Source of the DNA: Dyella sp. EPa41
GTDB taxonomy: Bacteria > Pseudomonadota > Gammaproteobacteria > Xanthomonadales > Rhodanobacteraceae
DNA: 64,000 nt
Reading direction: 5' to 3'
Assembly: GCF_016586165.1 (NCBI RefSeq)
Contig: NZ_BCPR01000017.1
Coordinates: 1-64,000, forward strand
In this document: positions 1 through 8,342 of the stretch, in pieces
How the letters are laid out: every line of letters begins with the position of its first letter
Position numbering within the stretch: position 1 is the first letter of the stretch
Position numbers and translations under genes: made by a program
The notes under the pieces: generated by a model
What the model saw: only the letters and a program-made list of their open reading frames with translations
Database searches by the model: none
Told to the model about the DNA's origin: nothing

Positions 1-22
1 GGCAAGGCAAAAGTTTAAAAAC

Positions 23-99
23 GCGCCCGTAGCTCAGTTGGATAGAGTACCAGGCTACGAACTTGGTGGTCGGGAGTTCGAATCTCTCCGGGCGCGCCA
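23..99 (+). tRNA. tRNA-Arg (anticodon ACG)
   Basis: A full cloverleaf can be folded. The acceptor arms GCGCCCG (23-29) and CGGGCGC (89-95) pair perfectly, the discriminator is G and CCA is encoded at 97-99. The anticodon loop CTACGAA carries ACG at 57-59. It is the first of five tRNAs in the same orientation, probably one transcript whose promoter lies left of the window or just at its edge. Confidence 0.96.
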
Positions 100-272
100 T
101 ATATGGCAAGACGAGGTGGAAACACCGCGGATTGCACCGCAAGGCAGTGAATCGCCAAGCGGACCGGACGAAGAGTTGAAGTTCGGTGTGCTTTGATACG
201 GATTGACTAGGCTAGGCGTCACCCGTAGCATTTCAAAGCTTCAGCCCGCGGAAGCGGTTGAGGGTTCGAAAT

Positions 273-349
273 CGGGGTATAGCTCAGCCTGGTAGAGCGC
301 CAGCTTTGGGAGCTGGATGTCGGGGGTTCGAATCCCTCTGCCCCGACCA
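273..349 (+). tRNA. tRNA-Pro (anticodon TGG)
   Basis: Acceptor arms CGGGGTA and TGCCCCG pair over seven positions, the discriminator is A and CCA is encoded. The anticodon stem CCAGC/GCTGG closes loop TTTGGGA, giving TGG. The 173 bases between this gene and the preceding tRNA-Arg hold no other feature that I can see. Confidence 0.96.
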
Positions 350-375
350 GCAGATGCTATGCACAATGTGCACAA

Positions 376-452
376 GCGCCTGTAGCTCAACCGGATAGAG
401 CATCGGCCTTCTAAGCCGACGGTTGCAGGTTCGATTCCTGTCGGGCGCGCCA
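376..452 (+). tRNA. tRNA-Arg (anticodon TCT)
   Basis: Acceptor arms GCGCCTG and CGGGCGC pair with one G-T wobble, the discriminator is G and CCA is encoded at 450-452. The loop CTTCTAA between TCGGC and GCCGA gives anticodon TCT. This is the second arginine tRNA of the cluster and reads AGA/AGG. Confidence 0.96.
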
Positions 453-464
453 ATTCAAGTTTAT

Positions 465-542
465 GGTGGGCGTAGCTCAGTTGGTTAGAGTACCGGATTG
501 TGATTCCGGTTGTCGTGGGTTCGAATCCCATCGTCCACCCCA
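465..542 (+). tRNA. tRNA-His (anticodon GTG)
   Basis: The stem CCGGA/TCCGG closes loop TTGTGAT, giving anticodon GTG. Acceptor arms are GTGGGCG (466-472) and CGTCCAC (532-538). The extra G at 465 faces discriminator C at 539, the G-1:C73 pair expected of tRNA-His, followed by encoded CCA. Without the G-1 the gene would start at 466. Confidence 0.96.
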
Positions 543-570
543 GTTTCAGGCTTTTACAATTCAGTTTTAC

Positions 571-646
<76 letters not shown>

Positions 647-655
647 ATTATGAAA

Positions 656-685
656 GGCACTTGGCGCAAGCCAAGTGCCTTTTTC
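656..685 (+). terminator. Rho-independent terminator of the tRNA cluster
   Basis: A perfect 10-bp stem GGCACTTGGC / GCCAAGTGCC closes a GCAA tetraloop (GNRA type) and is followed directly by TTTTT. It lies just past tRNA-Lys and so ends the five-tRNA transcript. Confidence 0.93.
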
Positions 686-786
686 TTTGCGTTGCTCAAT
701 GGGCAGCCGGGCCGTTCGAAGTGCAACGCGTAGGCGTTCTTCGTTGACGCAAGGCGGGCGCTCAGGAGTGCACGCGAGCTCGGTTC

Positions 787-1875
787 CTATCTGGCGCTCC
801 GTCTCGTCCTTCTGTTTCGCGCATGCAGTTTGAGCATGCGCAGCGTCAGTTTCTCCAGCGTCGCGCGGCTGCGATGACTTAACCGGTGGGTGGCGCGTTG
901 CAGAGTCCCGCTTTCGCAGGCGTCGAAAATGGCGGGGTGGATATAGGACTGCCGGCAGACGGCGGGTGTATGCCCCAATTGCCTGGCCACCGCCTCGATG
1001 CAGGTTTTCATCTGTGCGCGATGGGCGCGTTGGTTGGATGCTTCGGCGAGTTCGATGCATCCGAGTGCGGTCGTGGCGAGGACCGTGGCGCCCCAGGTAC
1101 GGAAGTCCTTGGCGCTGAAGTCGGCACCGCTGATCTCGCGCAGGTAGTCGTTGACCATGCCTGAATCGACCGGATGCGCGGCGCCGTTGTCGTCCAGGTA
1201 CTGGAATACGTGTTGCCCTGGAAGCTCCTGCAGGCGATTGACCAATCGCGCCACGACCGGGTCGTGAATGTCGACTTCGCGCTCGATGCCGCTTTTGCCG
1301 CGAAAACGCAGCTTCAGCTGCCGGCGCGAGACCCTGACGTGCCGGTTGCGCAAGGTGCTGAGGCCATAGCTGCCGTTGTCCTTGGCGTAGTCTTCGTTGC
1401 CGATGCGCAGCAGGGTGGTGTCCAGCAGGCGCACGATGGCGGCGAGTACCCGTGGTGGTGACAGTTCCCTGCGCTTGAGATCCCTCGTGACCTGGCGGCG
1501 GATGCGCGGCAGTGCCCGCCCGAAGGCCTGCATGCGATCGAACTTGCCGGTGTCGCGCAGTTGGCGCCAGCGAGGGTGGTAGCGATATTGCTTGCGTCCT
1601 TTGGCATCGCGCCCCGTGGCCTGCACGTGCCCGAGCGGATGGCTGCAGATCCATACCCGGGTATATGCCGGGGGAATCGCCAGGCTGCGGATGCGTTCCA
1701 GGATGGCGGGTTGCGTCACCCGGCGGCCACGTTCGTCCCGATAGCTGAAACCTTTGCCGGTGCGTTGCCGGTGGAACCCGGGCTGCTCATCGGTGACGTA
1801 TACGAGGCCCGCCGACCTCGCTTCCTGTTTCGCAACGGCGACCGGATCGCCAGTGTTTCGCGCACTTCGTGCCAT
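787..1875 (-). CDS. DNA topoisomerase IB
   Basis: Bacterial type IB topoisomerase of 362 residues, which relaxes supercoils by nicking one strand through a 3'-phosphotyrosine. The N-terminal part has the family opening around AGLVYVTDEQPG. The catalytic set is visible in order: Arg in LLRIGNEDYA, Lys in the beta-hairpin FRGKSG, Arg in AKDFRTWGAT, His in QLGHTP and the nucleophilic Tyr in RQSYIHP. The reading frame stays open far upstream into the dehydrogenase gene, so the start is chosen at ATG 1875, where family similarity begins. An ATG at 1914 is the alternative. The basic C-terminal tail probably binds DNA. It follows the dehydrogenase on the same strand after about 146 bases. The gene is intact, with no sign that it belongs to the polysaccharide locus. 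Confidence 0.93.
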   Translation of the reverse strand: MARSARNTGDPVAVAKQEARSAGLVYVTDEQPGFHRQRTGKGFSYRDERGRRVTQPAILERIRSLAIPPAYTRVWICSHPLGHVQATGRDAKGRKQYRYHPRWRQLRDTGKFDRMQAFGRALPRIRRQVTRDLKRRELSPPRVLAAIVRLLDTTLLRIGNEDYAKDNGSYGLSTLRNRHVRVSRRQLKLRFRGKSGIEREVDIHDPVVARLVNRLQELPGQHVFQYLDDNGAAHPVDSGMVNDYLREISGADFSAKDFRTWGATVLATTALGCIELAEASNQRAHRAQMKTCIEAVARQLGHTPAVCRQSYIHPAIFDACESGTLQRATHRLSHRSRATLEKLTLRMLKLHARNRRTRRSAR

Positions 1876-2021
1876 GGCCTGCCTGGACCCGCGACGGTCG
1901 AGCCATGGGGCCATGGGAAGCGTGCAAGCGGCGTCATGGAAAGCGCAACGGAATGCATCACGATGGCTTTGATGGCGACCCCGCAAGCATGTGCGCGTCG
2001 CTACCCGGCGCCGCGATGCGC

Positions 2022-2822
2022 TCAGGCGTACTGCATCTTGACGGTCATGCCGCCGTCGACCACGAAGTGCTGGCCCGTGACGAAACCCGACCGGGAAGAC
2101 AGCAGATAGACGGCTAAAGCACCGATGTCTTCGGGCGTACCGACGCGTCCAACGGGATGCTGCGCATGGTCGCGGCGGCTGAGCTTGGGCGCGGAGCGCA
2201 GATCGGGCCTGCGCCACGCATCGGTGGCGATCCAGCCGGGAAGAATCGCGTTGACGCGCACGTCGGGTCCAGAGCTGATGGCGAGGGCATGGGTGAACGC
2301 CACAAGCCCGCCTTTGCTGGCAGCGTAGGCTTCGGTGTCCGGTTCCGACTGCAGCGCCCGGGTGGAGGCGATGTTCACGATGGCGCCACCGCGCTTGTGC
2401 AGTTCCGGCAGGGCGTGCTTGCTGCACAGGAAGGCGCCAGTGAGGTTGGTGGCGAGGTAGCGGTTCCAGTCCGCGAGCGCGAGTTCGGCAAGTGGCGCGG
2501 CATGGGGATTGGCGATGCCCGCGTTGTTCACCAGTCCGTCGATGCGTCCGAAGTGCCTCAGCGCGCTCGCCATCCAGCGGCGGACGCTCGCTTCGCGCGC
2601 GACATCCAGCACCGTGAAATGAGCGCGCGGGCCGACCTGCCATTCCTCGATGCACGCCTTGCCTGCTTCGGCATCCAGGTCGCCGATACCTACGCGGCCC
2701 CCGGCAGCGAGCACGGCCTGTGCTATGCCGCGACCGATGCCTTGTGCGCCGCCGGTGACAAGGATGGTCTTGTCTTTCAGGGGCAGCGGATCGTGGCTCG
2801 TGATGGCAGGTGCCTTGGGCAT
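2022..2822 (-). CDS. SDR-family oxidoreductase
   Basis: Classical short-chain dehydrogenase/reductase of 266 residues. The N-terminal Rossmann fold shows TGGAQGIGRG (cofactor TGxxxGxG motif), then the NNAG motif, then the catalytic Ser in NIAST and the Tyr-x-x-x-Lys motif YAASKGG. An Asp after beta-strand 2 (GIGDLDAEAG) favours NAD(H) over NADP(H). The C-terminus has the common SGFVTGQHFVVDGGM ending of the FabG-like group. The substrate cannot be told from sequence. The short upstream extension before the Rossmann fold is retained because ATG 2822 is the only good start. It may share a transcript with the topoisomerase gene downstream. Confidence 0.9.
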   Translation of the reverse strand: MPKAPAITSHDPLPLKDKTILVTGGAQGIGRGIAQAVLAAGGRVGIGDLDAEAGKACIEEWQVGPRAHFTVLDVAREASVRRWMASALRHFGRIDGLVNNAGIANPHAAPLAELALADWNRYLATNLTGAFLCSKHALPELHKRGGAIVNIASTRALQSEPDTEAYAASKGGLVAFTHALAISSGPDVRVNAILPGWIATDAWRRPDLRSAPKLSRRDHAQHPVGRVGTPEDIGALAVYLLSSRSGFVTGQHFVVDGGMTVKMQYA

Positions 2823-3178
2823 TGCAAGTCCTTGGTGTGGATCGGTGAGCGCTCGCCGTGATTCATCGCATCAACCGGAAGCAGGGGTGTCGCTGGTTTT
2901 CCGCGTCATGCACGGGTTCCGGGCGCGGGTTCATCGGCCAAACGGCCTAAAACCCGGCGCTGCCTTGTGGCGGATGGAGGGGCGGCATCGGGCGCGGTGG
3001 GCGCCGTCTTTCAGTATCGGCGTGGCCCCATGATCGCCACGTCGAAAGTGCGTCGGGTTTTTTGCAGGAATCCATGTGCGTCAAGGCATAGAACGAATGG
3101 TTTTGTCAAGTTTTCTTGGGGCATGGATATACTCCTTGGTGATGCAGTTCACATTTTGTATGCGCAGGGGGCCCCGCC
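2823..3178. other. Intergenic region between divergent SDR and EPS operon
   Basis: About 356 bases with no convincing gene. It separates the minus-strand dehydrogenase from the plus-strand polysaccharide operon and so should hold both promoters. The only recognisable element is the plus-strand promoter at 3103-3133, listed separately. I looked for a sigma-54 (-24/-12) element, as found in some XrtA-type loci, and found none with correct GG-N10-GC spacing. Confidence 0.6.
3103..3133 (+). promoter_or_regulatory. Putative sigma-70 promoter of the EPS export operon
   Basis: TTGTCA (3103-3108) and TATACT (3128-3133) resemble the -35 and -10 hexamers (five of six matches each) with a 19-base spacer, slightly long. 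The region is AT-rich against a GC-rich background and lies 46 bases before the first gene of the operon. The call rests on sequence similarity only. Confidence 0.5.
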
Positions 3179-3802
3179 ATGAAATGTCTACGTTTGTTGC
3201 TTGTGCTGTGCGTTGCCGCGATGTTGACGGCCTGCGCCACGGGACGCGGTTCAACCGAAGCGCCCAAGATCGATCCCCAGGCGCAAGCCGTCGGAACCTA
3301 CCGGATCGGCGTGGACGACCAGCTGCAGATCACGGTGTGGCAGAACCCCGACCTCAGCGTCAGCGTGCCGGTTCGTCCGGACGGCAAGATCACCGTGCCG
3401 CTGATCGGCGACGTGATGGCCGGCGGCAAGACGCCCGAGGAAGTGTCGGCGGAGATCAAGGACAAGCTCCAGTCCTACGTGCGTGACCCGCAGGTCGCCG
3501 TGATCCTGACCGCCTTGCGCAGCCATGAATATCTGTCGCGCGTTCGCGTGACCGGGGCCGTCCGCACGCCCGTTTCGCTGCCTTATCGCCAGGGCATGAC
3601 CGTGCTCGACGCCGTGCTGGCGGCGGGTGGAACCACCGAGTTCGCCGCGCCGGACCGTACCGAACTGTTCCGCGAGGACAGGAACGGCGTGACCACGCCC
3701 TACGCCATCCGTCTGGACAAGGTGCTGCAGCAGGGCGATCTCGCCACCAATTATCCGGTGCAACCGGGAGACGTGGTCACGGTACCAATGCGGGCGTTCT
3801 GA
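3179..3802 (+). CDS. Polysaccharide export outer-membrane lipoprotein (GumB/Wza-like)
   Basis: Lipoprotein of 207 residues that should form the outer-membrane export pore of a Wzx/Wzy-type exopolysaccharide. A signal peptide ends in the lipobox LTAC with the acylated Cys at residue 19. The Poly_export domain follows (YRIGVDDQLQITVWQNPDLS, about residues 41-115), with the typical PDGKITVPLIGDV segment, then an SLBB-type domain (about 120-200) ending PGDVVTVP. It is short, like GumB and the XrtA-locus export proteins, and lacks the long C-terminal helix of Wza. It opens the plus-strand operon, 37 bases before the chain-length gene. Membership of the XrtA-type subfamily is an inference from the neighbours. 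Confidence 0.9.
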   Translation: MKCLRLLLVLCVAAMLTACATGRGSTEAPKIDPQAQAVGTYRIGVDDQLQITVWQNPDLSVSVPVRPDGKITVPLIGDVMAGGKTPEEVSAEIKDKLQSYVRDPQVAVILTALRSHEYLSRVRVTGAVRTPVSLPYRQGMTVLDAVLAAGGTTEFAAPDRTELFREDRNGVTTPYAIRLDKVLQQGDLATNYPVQPGDVVTVPMRAF

Positions 3803-3839
3803 CGCCGCGCCAGGGGAACAAGGAAAGGGAGGTGCAGCC

Positions 3840-5384
3840 ATGAGTGGAGAACTCAGGCCCATGACGAGCCTCGTGCCGTCATTGTTGAACGAGGCACGCC
3901 GCCGCCGCCTCGCGCTTGGCGTCGGTTTCGCGCTGATCGCTTTGATTGCGCTTGCCGTGGGCATGGCATGGCCTCGCAAGTATGTCGCCTCGACGACCAT
4001 CCTCGCGCAGGAGAGCACGATCATCACCCCGCTCATGGAGGGCGCGGCGGCGCCGACGGGCAACAAGAACCGCGCGAACATGGCGCGCGACGTGATCTTC
4101 GGCCACAAGGTGATGACCAGGATCCTGGAAGTCGGCGGATGGACGGCGACGCATCCCTCGCCAGTGGAACAGGACCGCATCATCGAGGGGATCAAGTCGC
4201 GCACCCTGGTGCAGATCGCCCGCGACAACCTGATCACCATCACCTACAACGACAACAACGCCCGTCGCGCCTACGAGGTGACGCGTGCGTTTGCCCAGCT
4301 CTTCATCAGCGAAAGCCTGGCGTCCAAGCAGCGCGAGAGCAGGGAGGCCTACGAGTTCATCAACAGCCAGGTCGAGGCGTACCGCAAGAAGCTCACCGAC
4401 GCCGAGGACAAGTTGAAGTCCTATCGCGATGCCAATGCCGATGCACGGCCAGGCAGCGAGGCCGATACCGCCGCACGCATCAGCCAGCTGCGCACGCAGA
4501 TCGAGTCCTCCCGGATGGATCTGATGGAGCGTCGTTCGCAGGAAGCATCGTTGGCCGCCCAGCTCAACGGCGAGTCCGAGGTGAACACCGTGCAGACCGC
4601 CGACGGCGCCCTGCGCGCGCAGCTGGGCGAACTGCAGGCGCAGCTGAGCAGGCTGCTGCTCACCTATACCGATTCGTATCCGGACGTGGTGCGTATCCGG
4701 CACCAGATGGACGATCTCAAGCGCCAGCTGAGCGCCGCCGAGCAACACCAGCACGCCGCCCAGATGGCCGGTACGCCGACCGCACTGGAAAACAGCGTGA
4801 CGTTCAACCCGGCCTACCAGCAGATCAAGACGCAGCTGGCCTCCACGCGCGCATCCACCGCGGCGGCGGCGGCCCGCATGAGCGCGAGCGAGTCCATGCT
4901 GCAATCGGAGCTGCAGCGAAGCACGCGCATCGCCAATTCGGAGAACGTCACGGCCGAGCTGACGCGCGACTACAACGTCAATCGCGACGTTTACCAGGAT
5001 CTCCTGAAGCGCCGCGAGAACGCCCGCGTGTCGATGAACCTCGACGCGGAGCAGCGCGGCCTCAATTTCCTGATCCAGAACCCCGCGGTCATGCCGCTGA
5101 CCCCGTCCGGCCTGCGGTTCATGCATTTCGGCCTCGCCGGGATCGCGCTGTCCATCGCCATTCCACTGGGCCTGCTGGTCGCCTTGGTGTGGTTCGATCC
5201 GCGTGTTCGCTCGACCTGGCAGGTCGAGCATGCCATCGGCGTCCCCGTGCTGGCGACGATTCCGTTCTATCCGACGCCACGGGATCGCCGGCGCGACCAT
5301 CTGCGCAACATGATCGTGACGCTGATCGTCCTTGGCGTGGCGGTCGTCTATCTGATCGCCGTCTGGATGCGGCTGAAGGGATGA
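3840..5384 (+). CDS. EPS chain-length determinant protein (GumC/Wzc N-terminal type)
   Basis: Inner-membrane polysaccharide co-polymerase of 514 residues. A Wzz domain starts after the first membrane helix (about residues 24-46). A long periplasmic region with heptad-like, Gln/Glu/Lys-rich coiled coil (about 170-400) follows, then a second membrane helix (about 425-450) and a third near the C-terminus (about 485-510). The third helix is additional to the usual two. No kinase domain is fused; the ATPase-like partner is the next gene. The strong ribosome site GGGAGGT lies just before ATG 3840. The stop codon overlaps or abuts the next start, indicating translational coupling. It should set polymer length together with the export lipoprotein. 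Confidence 0.9.
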   Translation: MSGELRPMTSLVPSLLNEARRRRLALGVGFALIALIALAVGMAWPRKYVASTTILAQESTIITPLMEGAAAPTGNKNRANMARDVIFGHKVMTRILEVGGWTATHPSPVEQDRIIEGIKSRTLVQIARDNLITITYNDNNARRAYEVTRAFAQLFISESLASKQRESREAYEFINSQVEAYRKKLTDAEDKLKSYRDANADARPGSEADTAARISQLRTQIESSRMDLMERRSQEASLAAQLNGESEVNTVQTADGALRAQLGELQAQLSRLLLTYTDSYPDVVRIRHQMDDLKRQLSAAEQHQHAAQMAGTPTALENSVTFNPAYQQIKTQLASTRASTAAAAARMSASESMLQSELQRSTRIANSENVTAELTRDYNVNRDVYQDLLKRRENARVSMNLDAEQRGLNFLIQNPAVMPLTPSGLRFMHFGLAGIALSIAIPLGLLVALVWFDPRVRSTWQVEHAIGVPVLATIPFYPTPRDRRRDHLRNMIVTLIVLGVAVVYLIAVWMRLKG

Positions 5385-5386
5385 CC

Positions 5387-6160
5387 ATGAACATCGAAAA
5401 CGACAAGATATCCGGCATCAGCGAAGTGCTTGAAGCGGCGGCGCACAGCCTGGAGATGCGCAAGTCGTCGAGCCAGTCCATCGCGCGCATGCACGAGCAT
5501 GGCGGGGCGCTGGCCCCGGTGCAGCTCGAGCAGCGCCGGATGATCCACCGCGAGGAGTCCGTGCGTCCGCAGGCGGACGCCTTTCGCGAGATCCGCACGC
5601 GCCTGCTCGCCATGGCCGGGCAACAGAACTTCGTGACGCTGGTGGTGGCGGTGAGCCCGCGCTCCGGCGGCAGTTTCGTGGCGCGCAACCTCGCGGCGGC
5701 CTTTGCCTTCGACGAGGCGAAGACCAGCCTGCTGATCGATTGCAACGTGCGCTATCCGAGCCAGCACAAGGCGATGGGCATCGAGGCAACGCGCGGTGGC
5801 CTGACCGACCTGATGGATCATCCGGCGATTGGCGTGGAGTCGATCCTCTACCACACCGGCGTGCCGCACCTGCGGTTGATTCCCGCCGGCAGCGCGCGCG
5901 AAAGCGGCAGCGAATACTTCACTTCTTTCCGCATGCGCACGGTGATCGACTCGCTGCGTTCGCGCTATGCGGATCGGTATCTGTTTCTCGACGGCCCCGC
6001 GATCAAGGGTGCGCCGGACGCGCGAATCCTCGCCGACCTGGCCGATTTCGTGGTGGTGGTGGCCGGTTACGGCAAGGACACGCCGGGGGCGATCAACCAG
6101 GCCCTGACGCATTTCGAGCCGAGCAAGCTGGCAGGAGTGGTGTTCAACCAGGCGCAGTAG
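5387..6160 (+). CDS. BY-kinase/MinD-like ATPase-related protein with degenerate P-loop
   Basis: 257-residue protein of the CpsD/CapB/Wzc-C tyrosine-autokinase superfamily, expected to work with the chain-length protein encoded just upstream. The fold signature is clear: a Walker A-like strand VVAVSPRSGGSF (about 86-97), a Walker A'-like LLIDCNVRYP (Asp 118) and a late LFLDGPAIKGAPDA segment with ADFVVVVAGYGKDT. The expected Walker A lysine (GKS/T) is missing; the loop reads SGGSF. There is also no C-terminal tyrosine cluster. Family knowledge says that both are needed for autokinase activity, so this is probably a regulatory or structural homologue. ATG 5387 is preferred over ATG 5381 because GAAGGG then has normal spacing. 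Confidence 0.8.
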   Translation: MNIENDKISGISEVLEAAAHSLEMRKSSSQSIARMHEHGGALAPVQLEQRRMIHREESVRPQADAFREIRTRLLAMAGQQNFVTLVVAVSPRSGGSFVARNLAAAFAFDEAKTSLLIDCNVRYPSQHKAMGIEATRGGLTDLMDHPAIGVESILYHTGVPHLRLIPAGSARESGSEYFTSFRMRTVIDSLRSRYADRYLFLDGPAIKGAPDARILADLADFVVVVAGYGKDTPGAINQALTHFEPSKLAGVVFNQAQ

Positions 6161-6228
6161 GGCGGGTAGGGAAGGCGCGCCGGGCCGCGGGTCCGGCGTC
6201 ATTGGGGACCAGGGTCAGAGGACAGTAC

Positions 6229-7572
6229 ATGCCGGCTTTCAGCAAGCTCGCTCGCGCCACCATGCTCGCGCTCGTTGCGGTGCCCGGCATGTCCTTTGCG
6301 GGAACCTTCGGCTATGCCTTGTTCGGCAGCATCGAGCACAGCGACAACATCGCGCTGACCACCAGCAACCCGACCAGCACCAACATCATCACGCCGGGCA
6401 TGAATTTCGCCTACCAGGAGCTGGGCTCCAGCTTCCAGGCCAATGTGGTCGGTACGCTGGAATACCTCCACTACACCAACAGCCAGTACGACAGCCAGAC
6501 CCGCACGACGCTCACCGGCCAGGCCAACTGGTCGATCATGCCGCAGCGGCTGGACTTCACCATCGAGGACGACGCTGGCATCCAGCCGGTGGACACGCTG
6601 GCCAGCAATGCACCGGACAACCAGCAGCAGACCAACGTGCTGTCGCTGGGGCCGGTGCTGCACTTCAACTTCAACGAAGCCACGCGTGGCCAGGCGGAGG
6701 TGAAGTACTTCAACAGCTATGCCTCCAAGGTCGATGATTTCGACTCGTCCCGCGGGCTGGCCGCGTTCCGCGTGATTCGCGACGTGAGCCCGACCACGCA
6801 GGTATCGCTGAACGCCGAATCCCAGCGGGTGGATTTCCGCAACAACGCCACGGGCCCGGATTACACCCGCAATTCGCTGTACGGGCATTACGTGCATACG
6901 TTGCGCGACTTCGACGTGGACGCGCTGCTTGGCTGGACCTACATCGATTTCAACCACGAGCCGAGCGCGTCCAAGCCCATGGCCCGCATTACGCTGGGCT
7001 GGCGGCCCAGCCTGAGCAACAGCTTCAGCATCATGGGCGTCTACGAGTACTCCGACGCCGCGCAGGACATGCTGCTGCAGCCCGGCCAGAAAATCGTCGA
7101 CAGCATGACCAACGTGCCGGCGAACCCGCTCGACCTGATCAATGATCCCACGCGCGGAATCAACACCGGTTCGATGGTGGTCGACTCGCAGGTCTACCTC
7201 GACCAGAGCGTGCAGGCGACCTACAGCTATCACATCGAACGTCTGACGCTGACCATCGCGCCGCTCTATCGCAAGCTGTCCTACCTCAACGATCCGACGT
7301 TCAACCAGACGGAACGCAATGGCGCCTTCAGCCTGGACTACAAGTTGCGGCCGACCTTGCTGCTGTCGACGTTCCTCAACGTCGACCATACCGATTACCA
7401 CAGCATCGATCGCACCGACAAGGACTATCGCTTCGGTGCGGCGCTGAGCCATCAGTTCACCGACAAGTGGAGCTGGCGCGTCTCCTATACGCGGCAGCTG
7501 CGCAACAGCACCGTGGCCGGCCAGAGCTACCACGAGAACGAATACATGCTGTCCGTGGTGTACCACCGATGA
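6229..7572 (+). CDS. Outer-membrane beta-barrel protein of EPS locus
   Basis: 447-residue secreted protein. A signal peptide of about 24 residues ends GMSFA. The rest consists of alternating hydrophobic and polar strands rich in Tyr, Asp, Asn and Thr, with aromatic girdle residues and a terminal aromatic-basic strand ending SVVYHR, as in outer-membrane barrels. It matches in size and placement the PEP-CTERM/XrtA-associated barrel family found next to chain-length and kinase genes. Its role is unproven; a secretin or porin function in polymer passage through the outer membrane, or anchoring of polymer, is likely. The stop overlaps the start of the hydrolase gene (ATGA), so the two are coupled. 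Confidence 0.78.
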   Translation: MPAFSKLARATMLALVAVPGMSFAGTFGYALFGSIEHSDNIALTTSNPTSTNIITPGMNFAYQELGSSFQANVVGTLEYLHYTNSQYDSQTRTTLTGQANWSIMPQRLDFTIEDDAGIQPVDTLASNAPDNQQQTNVLSLGPVLHFNFNEATRGQAEVKYFNSYASKVDDFDSSRGLAAFRVIRDVSPTTQVSLNAESQRVDFRNNATGPDYTRNSLYGHYVHTLRDFDVDALLGWTYIDFNHEPSASKPMARITLGWRPSLSNSFSIMGVYEYSDAAQDMLLQPGQKIVDSMTNVPANPLDLINDPTRGINTGSMVVDSQVYLDQSVQATYSYHIERLTLTIAPLYRKLSYLNDPTFNQTERNGAFSLDYKLRPTLLLSTFLNVDHTDYHSIDRTDKDYRFGAALSHQFTDKWSWRVSYTRQLRNSTVAGQSYHENEYMLSVVYHR

Positions 7573-8342
7573 AAGCGCGCATCGAAGCCGACCTGCCGTT
7601 CTATTTCGGCCCGGGAAGGGAGCTGTTCGGCTTCTATCATCCCGCGCCGGCCGCCAGCGGCGCGGCGGTGCTGTTGTGTCCGCCGCTGGGTGCCGAGCAG
7701 ATCCGCTGCCATCGCCTTTACCGGCAGCTGGCTCATGCCCTGGCGGAGGCTGGTTTTCCGGTGCTTCGCTTCGACTATTACGGCACCGGCGATTCGGCCG
7801 GCCATGGTCGCGATGTCGATTGGACGCGTTGCCTCGCGGACGTCGCAACGGCAGCCACGGAACTGCGCGCGCGCAGCGGCGCGCAACGCATCCTGGCGTT
7901 TGGCACCCGGTTGGGCGCCAATGCCGCGCTCGACGCGACGGATGCGGCGTTGGCCGGCGTGGTGGCGTGGGATGCCATTGCCGATGGCGCCGCGCTGGTT
8001 GGTGAACTCGATCGCATGCAGGACGCGTTGAAGGTCGACCTCAACCGCTTCGACCAGGCGCGCCCGGAGCTGGACGTGCGCCTGGAGTGGCAGGGCTTCG
8101 AAACCACGGAACACTTGCGGGCCCAGCTTTCCGTCGTAGGCCTGCCGGCACTCGGTCCGCGCACCGCGTGGCTGGTGTCGAAAGGATCCGACGCGGTGTC
8201 GGAGCACGCGGACCGGCAGGGAAGAAGCGTCGAGGCGATCGATGTCGCGCCGCGCTGGGACGACATCGACCGGCTGGAAATGGCGATCCTGTCGCATCCC
8301 TTGATCGACGCGGCCAGGCGTCGCCTGCGGGAGATGGCGTGA
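7569..8342 (+). CDS. Alpha/beta hydrolase, XrtA-locus type (first of pair), lacking the serine nucleophile
   Basis: 257-residue alpha/beta-hydrolase fold protein resembling the exosortase-A-associated hydrolase families. The early strand VLLCPPLGAEQ supplies the oxyanion region, and FDYYGTGDSAG is the typical loop after strand 4. The nucleophile elbow, normally G-x-S-x-G, reads GTRLG at residues 112-116, so the expected Ser is Arg. The protein may be inactive, use another residue or bind an acyl group. It starts inside the barrel gene's stop codon and its own stop overlaps the next start (TGATG), so the pair is made together. In related loci these hydrolases lie beside an acyl-CoA ligase, a decarboxylase and an acyl carrier protein; here an NRPS/PKS may take that place. 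Confidence 0.8.
   Translation: MKARIEADLPFYFGPGRELFGFYHPAPAASGAAVLLCPPLGAEQIRCHRLYRQLAHALAEAGFPVLRFDYYGTGDSAGHGRDVDWTRCLADVATAATELRARSGAQRILAFGTRLGANAALDATDAALAGVVAWDAIADGAALVGELDRMQDALKVDLNRFDQARPELDVRLEWQGFETTEHLRAQLSVVGLPALGPRTAWLVSKGSDAVSEHADRQGRSVEAIDVAPRWDDIDRLEMAILSHPLIDAARRRLREMA

Noticed and set aside
1512-1748. Plus-strand frames over the topoisomerase gene
   Set aside because: The minus strand encodes a complete topoisomerase IB with all catalytic residues.
3040-3075. Possible sigma-54 promoter (GGG...TTTTTTGCA) before the EPS operon
   Set aside because: The GG and GC dinucleotides are not ten bases apart and the flanking consensus is missing.
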